Shown here in pieces: positions 26,351 to 33,020 of a DNA stretch of 64,000 nucleotides. Under the pieces are notes generated by a model. The model had not been told where the DNA came from, ran no database searches, and saw only the letters and a program-made list of their open reading frames with translations. Position 1 is the first letter of the stretch. Each line of letters starts with the position of its first letter. The DNA is from Aliishimia sp039978895 (GTDB taxonomy: Bacteria; Pseudomonadota; Alphaproteobacteria; Rhodobacterales; Rhodobacteraceae): assembly GCA_039978895.1 (NCBI GenBank), contig JBDWAL010000046.1:62001-126000 (forward strand), written 5' to 3'. The position numbers and the translations under genes are program-made.

Positions 26351-27598
26351 ATGACATTTTCACAGCGACTGGCCGATTTTTTCACAGGAAACACTGTGAA
26401 CCGCCGACGTCCTTGCGCCAAAACGGAATTGGCCGTGACAACAGGCGCGGAAGGCCATTTGAATATTCCAATCCCCGACCCCACTGCGGAAGATCGTATT
26501 CGTGACAGCTGGCAAGACCGTGGTCAGAAGCTGGCCCGCCAAGAAGACTGGGAAGAACTGTCAGACCTCCTACAAAAATCCGATAAAAACCGCATGTTAA
26601 CGCCGGGGGGCATGAGTGTCGCCGAGCTTGTCGCATTTGGTGCGCGCGCTGATGCTGTCGGAGCCGCCGAACACGCGCTTCTTGAAGGTATGACCCAAAG
26701 CACAACACCGCTTTTGTCGGGCATCGAAGGTTTGGAAGCCATTTTGGCAGAACACCCGGCAGATTACTCAATTGCCGTAGTAATTGCGCTCACCCATATG
26801 GATTTGGCTTGGGCCTGGCGTGGCAATGGTAAAACAGCGCAAGTTCCACAGCTAAACATGGAAGCGTTTAAGGCGCATATGGATCGGGCACGGGATGTTT
26901 TGGATGGGTTTTGCGGGCGCAAGATTGGCTCACCACTTTTGTTGTCAGCGTGCTGTACGTTAACGCGTAGCACAGGGCAGCTCTCCAAAGAGGTGGCTTG
27001 CAACTATGAGACGCTAATCGACTTTAACCCATTGGATGTGCGCCAGATGCGTGCCCTTGGTACAAGTTTGTTGCCCCGTTGGGATGGCAGCTATCATCAA
27101 CTCGACTTGGAAGCCCGTCGCACTGGTGCACGCCTTTCTGAGCTTTGGGGTGCCGGCGGTTATACATGGGTGATGCTCGACGCAATTAGCGTCGATGCGG
27201 AAGCTTGTGCGGGTCTTGACGTCGATTATTTTCTGGACGGGCTTCACGATATTCTCGCGCTGCGGGCTGATCAATTCACGGTCAATCTGTTGGCCGCTTT
27301 TTGTGCCGTCACCATGGCCGAAGATACCGGGAATGATGCTGCGGACTTAAACCGTGCCCGTATTCGCGACGCGCGCGCATGGATCGTGTGCGATTACATG
27401 ACCGAATTGCATCCATTGATCTGGGCGCATGCAGCGCATGGCTTTGACAATGCTATTCGTGTTCGGTCCGTGGACAGTTTTGCCAATAGAGGCGCGGCAG
27501 AAGCCCGGCGTGTGCTCAATGGGATTTTCATGCCCGAATTGGCACGCGGGCAAAACGTTGTTTTCACGGAAAACGGTCCGAAACTGCAAATGCCATAA
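26351..27598 (+). CDS. Conserved-looking cytoplasmic protein of unknown function
   Basis: I do not recognise this 415-residue protein. It has no signal peptide or membrane segment and is mostly helical, with alternating Ala/Leu patterns that could be TPR-like helices (for example near 95-125 and 175-205). Motifs of note are WEELSDLLQKSDKNRM near 70, NYETLIDFNPLDVRQMRALG near 220 and a tryptophan-rich WGAGGYTWVMLDA near 265. AGGA lies 9 bases before the ATG. Upstream there is a hairpin-rich tract with two copies of TTTTACCCC (26218-26256). Coding quality is good over the full length; it is monocistronic and convergent with the next reverse-strand gene. Confidence 0.75.
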   Translation: MTFSQRLADFFTGNTVNRRRPCAKTELAVTTGAEGHLNIPIPDPTAEDRIRDSWQDRGQKLARQEDWEELSDLLQKSDKNRMLTPGGMSVAELVAFGARADAVGAAEHALLEGMTQSTTPLLSGIEGLEAILAEHPADYSIAVVIALTHMDLAWAWRGNGKTAQVPQLNMEAFKAHMDRARDVLDGFCGRKIGSPLLLSACCTLTRSTGQLSKEVACNYETLIDFNPLDVRQMRALGTSLLPRWDGSYHQLDLEARRTGARLSELWGAGGYTWVMLDAISVDAEACAGLDVDYFLDGLHDILALRADQFTVNLLAAFCAVTMAEDTGNDAADLNRARIRDARAWIVCDYMTELHPLIWAHAAHGFDNAIRVRSVDSFANRGAAEARRVLNGIFMPELARGQNVVFTENGPKLQMP

Positions 27599-27625
27599 CG
27601 TTGAGATCGACGAGCGGTCAGCCTC

Positions 27626-28117
27626 CTAGCGAAACTTCGCGGCGGCTGATCCCAACAACATCCGCGAATAGACCTTGTGAGCCCCCAACAACGCGTCAAA
27701 CACCGGGCCCTTTGTCAGCTTGCCCCTGTGCAGAACAGGAACAACGACAGATCCGAACCAAAGCTGCGTGCCCGTATCATTGGGGGCGACATGCAGCCAC
27801 GATTTTGTGCGTCCCGCCGAATCCCCAAGCAAGATTTCATCGTCTCGTCGCCCTTCAACAGTCCAAATTGCAAACGTGTCCTGCTGTCCTGCCGCCAAGG
27901 CGTCGACATCATCGTCACTTGAAGGCGCGCGTGCGCCCAATCGCAACACCAGCCGCTCGGCGCGAAACAAGGGAGTTTTATAGAAAGCCGTGATAAATGC
28001 GCTTAGGTCGACCTGCTTTGGCATATGGACACAAAACCCGTCTGAGTAATGTGCCTCCATTGTCGCAAACTGCATGATCAGACTGTTCGCTGGCGGGGAA
28101 GCTTCTGTAATTTTCAT
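27626..28117 (-). CDS. Protein of unknown function, DUF2867-like
   Basis: A 163-residue cytoplasmic protein. The arrangement of a C-terminal block (KSWLHVAPNDTGTQLWFGSVV and LLGAHKVYSRMLLGSAAAKFR, each in short) and the central WTVEGRRDDEILLGD resemble DUF2867 proteins; this is a weak assignment. No catalytic motif is evident. Possible starts are the ATG at 28117 or internal ATGs at 28075 and 28060; none has a strong ribosome-binding site. It begins 3 bases after a short reverse-strand ORF (28121-28285), so translation may be coupled to that. Confidence 0.6.
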   Translation of the reverse strand: MKITEASPPANSLIMQFATMEAHYSDGFCVHMPKQVDLSAFITAFYKTPLFRAERLVLRLGARAPSSDDDVDALAAGQQDTFAIWTVEGRRDDEILLGDSAGRTKSWLHVAPNDTGTQLWFGSVVVPVLHRGKLTKGPVFDALLGAHKVYSRMLLGSAAAKFR

Positions 28118-28120
28118 GCC

Positions 28121-28285
28121 TTAAACATGGTGACGTCCCAAATTGATGCCATAGGTCACAAGGTCGCGATCAAAATCCTGCCCCGTCGTGACGCCCCATT
28201 GCAAATCAACCAATGCGCTGGCCTTGCAGAGCTTCGTGGTCTGACCTAAACCCGTCTCGTTGTATTTCCCCAAGAGGTCCGCCAT
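28121..28285 (-). CDS. Possible 54-residue ORF or gene remnant, head to head with gatB
   Basis: A short frame between gatB and the DUF2867-like gene that reads MADLLGKYNETGLGQTTKL and ends GINLGRHHV. About two thirds of its third codon positions are G or C, as in real genes here. The alternating polar/hydrophobic ending resembles the last strands of a beta-barrel protein, so it may be a remnant. Its ATG shares the CATG with the start of gatB on the other strand, leaving no room for its own upstream ribosome-binding site outside the gatB coding region. I am not sure it is expressed. Confidence 0.3.
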   Translation of the reverse strand: MADLLGKYNETGLGQTTKLCKASALVDLQWGVTTGQDFDRDLVTYGINLGRHHV

Positions 28286-29798
28286 GCTTGATCTGACGTA
28301 TGAAACCCCAAAACCCAAAGTGATTTCCGGCGCGAAGCAGGATTGGGAGTTGGTCATCGGTTTAGAAGTGCATGCACAGGTCTCGACCAGAGCAAAATTG
28401 TTCTCGGGCGCGTCCACATTGTTTGGCGCTGAACCCAATTCCAATGTTGCGTTTGTGGATGCAGGCATGCCCGGCATGCTGCCTGTGATCAACGAAGAAT
28501 GCGTGGCTCAAGCCGTGCGTACAGGCCTTGGCCTTCAGGCTGAGATTAACTTGACCTCGGCGTTTGACCGCAAGAACTACTTTTACCCCGATCTGCCGCA
28601 AGGATATCAAATTTCGCAACTCTACCACCCAATTGTGGGTGAAGGCGAAGTTTTGGTGGAACTCGGCGAAGGTGTTGCACGTCGCGTGCGTATTGAACGC
28701 ATCCATCTGGAACAAGATGCCGGTAAATCGATCCACGACATGGACCCGAACATGTCCTTCGTCGATCTGAACCGTACCGGCGTCGCCCTGATGGAGATCG
28801 TGTCCCGTCCTGACATCCGCTCCCCCGAGGAAGCCGCCGCTTTCGTCGTTAAGCTGCGCCAAATTATGCTCTATTTGGGCACATGCGACGGCAACATGCA
28901 GAACGGCAATATGCGCGCAGATGTGAACGTGTCGATCTGTTCGCCCGGTCAATATGAAAAATACGTGGAAACACAAGATTTCTCGCATCTTGGTACGCGC
29001 TGCGAAATCAAAAACATGAACTCGATGCGCTTTATCCAACAGGCGATCATGGTTGAAGCCAACCGCCAGATCAAAATCGTTGAAGGTGGCGGCAAGGTCG
29101 ACCAGGAAACCCGCCTTTATGATCCGGACAAAGGTGAAACCCGCTCGATGCGGTCCAAAGAGGAAGCGCACGACTATCGCTATTTCCCCGACCCTGATCT
29201 TCTGCCCTTGGAAATCGAACAATCTTGGGTCGATGACATCGCAGCCGCCCTACCTGAACTTCCCGACGCCAAGAAAACGCGCTTTATCAACGATTTTGGC
29301 CTGTCTGACTATGATGCCTCGGTTTTGACTGCCGATGTTACGTCATCGGTCTACTTTGAAGACGTCGCGCAAGGTCGTGACGGCAAAACAGCCGCCAACT
29401 GGGTGATCAACGAACTTTTTGGACGTTTGAAGAAAGACGATGACCGCCAGATTGAAGACAGCCCTGTCACGCCCGCCCAACTCGGCGGCGTTATTGATCT
29501 AATCGCGTCGAACGCAATCTCGGGCAAGATCGCCAAGGACCTGTTCGAAATCGTCTACACTGAAGGCGGCGACCCTGCCAAAATCGTCGATGAGCGCGGC
29601 ATGAAACAGGTGACGGACACTGGTGCAATCGAAGCCGCGGTTGATGACATCATCGCGGCCAATCCGGCACAGGTCGAAAAAGCCAAACAGAACCCCAAAC
29701 TGGCAGGCTGGTTCGTGGGTCAGGTAATGAAAGCGACGGGCGGCAAAGCCAACCCCGGAGTGGTCAACCAGATCGTTGCAAAGAAACTGGCGGGCTAA
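28284..29798 (+). CDS. gatB: Asp-tRNA(Asn)/Glu-tRNA(Gln) amidotransferase subunit B
   Basis: Subunit of the GatCAB complex that converts Glu-tRNA(Gln) and Asp-tRNA(Asn) to the correctly amidated tRNAs; GatB phosphorylates the misacylated tRNA and binds it. The 504-residue chain contains WELVIGLEVHAQVST, FDRKNYFYPDLPQGYQIS, IHLEQDAGKSIHDM, SFVDLNRTGVALMEIVSRPD, CEIKNMNSMRFI, and SMRSKEEAHDYRYFPDPDL, all classic GatB blocks. The C-terminal YqeY-like tail domain runs from about 360 to the end. The ATG at 28284 has GAGG 8 bases upstream; an in-frame ATG at 28260 lacks support. gatC and gatA are not adjacent. Confidence 0.97.
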   Translation: MLDLTYETPKPKVISGAKQDWELVIGLEVHAQVSTRAKLFSGASTLFGAEPNSNVAFVDAGMPGMLPVINEECVAQAVRTGLGLQAEINLTSAFDRKNYFYPDLPQGYQISQLYHPIVGEGEVLVELGEGVARRVRIERIHLEQDAGKSIHDMDPNMSFVDLNRTGVALMEIVSRPDIRSPEEAAAFVVKLRQIMLYLGTCDGNMQNGNMRADVNVSICSPGQYEKYVETQDFSHLGTRCEIKNMNSMRFIQQAIMVEANRQIKIVEGGGKVDQETRLYDPDKGETRSMRSKEEAHDYRYFPDPDLLPLEIEQSWVDDIAAALPELPDAKKTRFINDFGLSDYDASVLTADVTSSVYFEDVAQGRDGKTAANWVINELFGRLKKDDDRQIEDSPVTPAQLGGVIDLIASNAISGKIAKDLFEIVYTEGGDPAKIVDERGMKQVTDTGAIEAAVDDIIAANPAQVEKAKQNPKLAGWFVGQVMKATGGKANPGVVNQIVAKKLAG

Positions 29799-29837
29799 CG
29801 CGAACCCCATCACGTACAGTTCGAGATTTGAGTTTGA

Positions 29838-29868
29838 GGAGCGGCCGGTTAGATGCCGCTCCTTAAGC
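29838..29868 (+). terminator. Probable terminator after gatB
   Basis: Stem AGGAGCGGC / GCCGCTCCT, 9 bp, with a 9-base loop (29838-29864), 39 bases after the gatB stop. Only two Ts follow before AAG, so it is a weak intrinsic terminator or an mRNA 3' end stabiliser. Confidence 0.5.
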
Positions 29869-30126
29869 ATTCAATACACTCGCACCCAGCATCGAAACCG
29901 GCGCCTGATTTTTGTGCGCGTCATTTATCAGCGCCTAATTTGAAGTCAAACTTATCGCCTGCGAGCGAACATTTGCCGACAAGGCTAAGTCCAAAACAAA
30001 TTCGATTGCACAATCTATGCGGGTAGTTTTTGTATAACTTACAACTCAATTTTGGGCTAACGCAGTGTAACGGTAAACGAAACACGTAGGCCTTAAGGGA
30101 TGTTCAATTTCTGGGGAACACACGTC
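29869..30126. other. Intergenic region upstream of the VPLPA-like gene
   Basis: About 260 A+T-rich bases with no coding signal. They should contain the promoter of the exported protein that follows; TATAAC at 30034-30039 is a reasonable -10, but no matching -35 at 17 bases was convincing. Confidence 0.35.
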
Positions 30127-30678
30127 ATGTCACTCAAGACACTTACAAGCGCTGCGATACTGACTTTCGCATCTGCAACAGTGGTTCAAGCTATTCCGGT
30201 GAATTGGCTTCTCGATTATGCCAACACAGTGGACAACACCACGATCAATGGCAGCTTCACATATGATGCCGACTTTGCTCAGTTCAGCAATATTGACGTC
30301 ATCAGCCTGAACGATTTTGGTGTGGGAACAGGTGTTCAGCTAACGGTCGATCCGATCTATGCCACCACTCAATCCCCATTTTCGTTCGCGTTTTCCAACA
30401 ATGACGCTCAAAATCGCAATGGCGTTCCCTCTATCGTCTTCAATTTGGACGTGGCCCTATCCAACACAGGCGGCGTGCTCACTGACAACTTTACGATCAC
30501 CCCTTTCACGTGCCGAAGCGCAGACTGCGTTACGTTTGATGAGCGCCCCCAAGGCACGACGGGCACCGGCACTTTGATCGGCGTCCCAGCAATACCAGTC
30601 CCCCTTTCCGCATCGTTTACCTTTGTGTGTATGGGCGTTCTGGCGATCGGCGTTTTACGGTTGCGTAAGCGACTTTGA
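30127..30678 (+). CDS. Exported protein with VPLPA-CTERM-like sorting tail
   Basis: A 183-residue secreted protein. The signal peptide (MSLKTLTSAAILTFASAT, cut after VVQA) is followed by a beta-rich, Asn/Thr/Asp-rich domain. The C-terminus (158-183) reads VPLSASFTFVCMGVLAIGV followed by LRLRKRL: a VPLxAS motif, a hydrophobic helix and a basic end. That is the architecture of the VPLPA-CTERM sorting signal common in Rhodobacterales, recognised by an exosortase; here the second Pro is Ser. The protein is probably processed and retained at or released from the cell surface. I use the ATG at 30127 (GGGGA upstream) because it begins the signal peptide. Two cysteines (TCRSADC) may pair. No exosortase gene is in the window. 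Confidence 0.7.
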   Translation: MSLKTLTSAAILTFASATVVQAIPVNWLLDYANTVDNTTINGSFTYDADFAQFSNIDVISLNDFGVGTGVQLTVDPIYATTQSPFSFAFSNNDAQNRNGVPSIVFNLDVALSNTGGVLTDNFTITPFTCRSADCVTFDERPQGTTGTGTLIGVPAIPVPLSASFTFVCMGVLAIGVLRLRKRL

Positions 30679-30876
30679 AGCGAAGGCGGTGGAGGTTTAA
30701 CCCAGCCTCTGCCGCCACTCATCTAAACTTGTGATATATTTTCGTCTCAGCTGCGCGGATGTCTCACGCACACGTCACTGCGGATTGTCAAAAATCTAGT
30801 GTGACGCCGCGCTCTAGATTGTAGTTCCAGCCCAGTCCGCGCTAAGGTCATGCGAGTGTTTCCAAAGGCAACTCAT

Positions 30877-31356
30877 ATGACCCTGACCGCGCCCCACCGC
30901 TCTTCTTTGCTGACTGTCGAACCTCAGTGGATCGATTATAATGGCCACCTAAATATGGCCTATTATAACGTTCTGTTTGATCGTGGTGCAGATGAGCTAT
31001 TTGCAGAATTCGGATTTGGACCTGACTACTTAAAATCAACAGGTTGCTCGACCTTCTCAGCCGAATTTCACGTGTGTTACATCCGTGAGGTCCATGAAGG
31101 GGCACAAGTTTATGTCACCTCTCAACTGATCGATTTTGACGAAAAACGCTTTCATTTTTTCCAAGAACTGCATCACGAAGATGGGTGGTTATCCGCCACT
31201 GGTGAAGGGCTAGGTCTGCATGTGGATCTGTCCGGCCCCAAAGTTGTGTCCATGCCCGAACAACAACACGCCAACATGCAACGCGTTTTTGACGCGCATT
31301 CCGCCCTGCCCCGGCCAGATCGGGCTGGACGTCGCATTGGCATCAATCGCAAGTGA
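30877..31356 (+). CDS. Hot-dog-fold acyl-CoA thioesterase
   Basis: A 159-residue thioesterase of the 4-hydroxybenzoyl-CoA thioesterase-like group. The N-terminal VEPQWIDYNGHLNMAYYNVLFD carries the Asp-x-x-Gly-His-x-N-x3-Y pattern around the long central helix, with Asp as the likely catalytic residue. The middle contains EFHVCYIREVHEGAQVYVTS, the second strand pair. Family members associated with carnitine and betaine CoA-thioester hydrolysis look similar, but no carnitine gene is adjacent. AAAGG lies 8 bases before the ATG at 30877; an earlier in-frame ATG at 30850 is less likely. Confidence 0.8.
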   Translation: MTLTAPHRSSLLTVEPQWIDYNGHLNMAYYNVLFDRGADELFAEFGFGPDYLKSTGCSTFSAEFHVCYIREVHEGAQVYVTSQLIDFDEKRFHFFQELHHEDGWLSATGEGLGLHVDLSGPKVVSMPEQQHANMQRVFDAHSALPRPDRAGRRIGINRK

Positions 31357-31399
31357 TCCCTTGAAGACACGCCTTGAATCAGTCTGAGCGCAGTGCGCC

Positions 31400-32437
31400 T
31401 TAGATCGCTTGTGTTTTACGAGGCTTCAAAATTCCGCGAAGTGGCCGTTCTACGACCATAAGGAAGCCGATAGAGACCAAGATACAGACAACGACAACCC
31501 CGATCTGAACACTCATGGACGACGTGGTCTGAACGCCAAGAATGGCAGGAAACAACTTTGCACACACGGCAATCGTAAGCGTATGGGTAAGATAAAGCGA
31601 ATAACTCGCCTCGCCCCCCAACATCAGCCACGCAGGCGTGCGCGGGCGCAATGCAACACAGCCCCAAATGATCAAGGCCGCAGGAATGCCCTGGCTGAAT
31701 TCACGCCCGATACGCTCAAATCCCAAATTTCCGAAAACAAATAACAAGATACTGACCGAACCTAGCCCCAACACCAATGCCAGAACGCCATAGCGCAGCT
31801 TGCCGCGCACGAAGGCCACAGCGATCAAGAGGCCAAAGAGGAACTCTAGGCAGATAGTGTGGAACGCGACCCAAAAGTTCGGATTTGAGATCATTAACCC
31901 TGACTTGGCGTAGAAAAAGCTACACGCATACCAACCGAGCAATCCTATACTGACGGCCTTCAAACCACCTCTTTTGTAGGCAATCGCAAAGAGGCCGTAG
32001 AACATGAGTTCAATCGCCAATGTCCATGCCACAGGCATGATCTGATATGGCAATGGCAAAAGAAAAAATGACGACAGATACCCGATCCCGGTGAGTTTTT
32101 CGGCAGTATCGTTTGCGATACCAGCCGCGCTTTGCGTCATCGAAATTGCGATTGTCATAATCAGCGTGACCCAGAGCACCGGATAAATCCGGTCGGCGCG
32201 GTCGCGCAGAAAGTCAAAGGTATCAAAAGATGATCGGTTCATCGATGTGTAGGTGATGATAAATCCACTGATCACAAAGAACAGATCGACCCCAAAACCA
32301 CCCCATCCGAACAGGTCCTTTAGGACCAACGCATCGCGCCCATAAGGCAGATGAAAGCACACGACCAAAAGCGCTGCCACAAAGCGTAGCGCTTGAATAA
32401 TATCCACTCGTTCCGTTTTCGAACCCACGCGAACCAC
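31400..32437 (-). CDS. Acyltransferase-3 family membrane protein (OafA/YrhL type)
   Basis: A 345-residue integral membrane O-acyltransferase with about ten hydrophobic helices. The N-terminal signature is IQALRFVAALLVVCFHLPYG, with the conserved Arg and His of the family; it continues with GWGGFGVDLFFVISGFII and FLRDRADRIYPVLWV. These enzymes move acetyl or succinyl groups to extracellular glycans and lipids. There are no glycan-synthesis neighbours, so the acceptor is unknown. Starts are GTG at 32437 or GTG at 32428; the second has AGGGTGG at better spacing. It may mark the left edge of an accessory stretch that runs to about 35.4 kb. Confidence 0.85.
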   Translation of the reverse strand: MVRVGSKTERVDIIQALRFVAALLVVCFHLPYGRDALVLKDLFGWGGFGVDLFFVISGFIITYTSMNRSSFDTFDFLRDRADRIYPVLWVTLIMTIAISMTQSAAGIANDTAEKLTGIGYLSSFFLLPLPYQIMPVAWTLAIELMFYGLFAIAYKRGGLKAVSIGLLGWYACSFFYAKSGLMISNPNFWVAFHTICLEFLFGLLIAVAFVRGKLRYGVLALVLGLGSVSILLFVFGNLGFERIGREFSQGIPAALIIWGCVALRPRTPAWLMLGGEASYSLYLTHTLTIAVCAKLFPAILGVQTTSSMSVQIGVVVVCILVSIGFLMVVERPLRGILKPRKTQAI

Positions 32438-32655
32438 CCTATTTAACTCAAGAAAACCCCGACCGTGATCTGTATAGGGAAGCGCTTCAAAATGCTATAA
32501 TTCACAACAGTCGATCAAAACAGAGTCCTAACGTTGATAAATACAGCGCACCCTTTGTCTTCGATCCCTCAGAAAACAGGACTTAATGTCCCCGATTTGG
32601 CAATTTTGTGCCTATTTAAAATTCGGTTAAGGAGGCACTAACAATTTTAGTCATA
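32438..32655. other. A+T-rich spacer between the acyltransferase gene and a small ORF
   Basis: Clearly richer in A+T than the surroundings, with no ORF of note. A perfect AAGGAGG is at 32629-32635, but the nearest in-frame ATG (32656) is 20 bases away, so it fits no ordinary start. Confidence 0.4.
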
Positions 32656-32871
32656 ATGTCTGAGCACCAAACAACCCAAGGTGACCTGATGACCAAACTG
32701 AGCACCCAATCAAACACGCAATACTCCCTGCAAACCGCTCTGGACAAATTGTTCGAACGTGGTGCCTTCGCAGAACCTTCCCGCGATTGGCACGCCGCCC
32801 CCGCGGAGTCACACATTGTGTTTTCGTCGGTACGCGAGCCCAAAGCGTCTTCAGGGACCGCGCCAGCTTAA
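32656..32871 (+). CDS. Possible small protein, 71 residues
   Basis: A short frame of unknown function, beginning MSEHQTTQGDL and containing YSLQTALDKLFERGAF and SRDWHAAPAESHIVF. It is polar and has no signal peptide, membrane segment or known motif. Only one strand gives an open frame with reasonable composition. The best ribosome-binding site is 20 bases from the ATG, so if the gene is real an unusual start upstream is possible. It ends 149 bases before the DUF4062 gene and could be its partner or a remnant. Confidence 0.3.
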   Translation: MSEHQTTQGDLMTKLSTQSNTQYSLQTALDKLFERGAFAEPSRDWHAAPAESHIVFSSVREPKASSGTAPA

Positions 32872-32993
32872 CCCTAAGATCCAGCTCGGCTCTCGCCACC
32901 CATGGGAACCCTATCCGGACGGGAAAGACTGTCTGGGAACCAAGCCACCAGCACATGGACCTCACACCAATGAGTTGAACACGCCATGCCTTG

Positions 32994-33014
32994 CCCCTAA
33001 GCTGTTGCTAGGGG
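32994..33014 (+). promoter_or_regulatory. Hairpin covering the ribosome-binding site of the DUF4062 gene
   Basis: CCCCTA-(A)-GC (32994-33002), loop TGTT, GC-TAGGGG (33007-33014): an 8 bp stem with one bulged A. The AGGGG in the 3' arm (33010-33014) is the ribosome-binding site for GTG 33021. In the mRNA the stem would hide that site. Structure seen in the sequence; its effect is inference. Confidence 0.45.
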
Positions 33015-33020
33015 TTACGA

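Noticed and set aside
28362..29222. Long reverse-strand open frame (286 codons) inside gatB
   Set aside because: Lies wholly opposite conserved gatB; its protein is rich in His, Phe and Val as expected from an antisense reading and matches no family.
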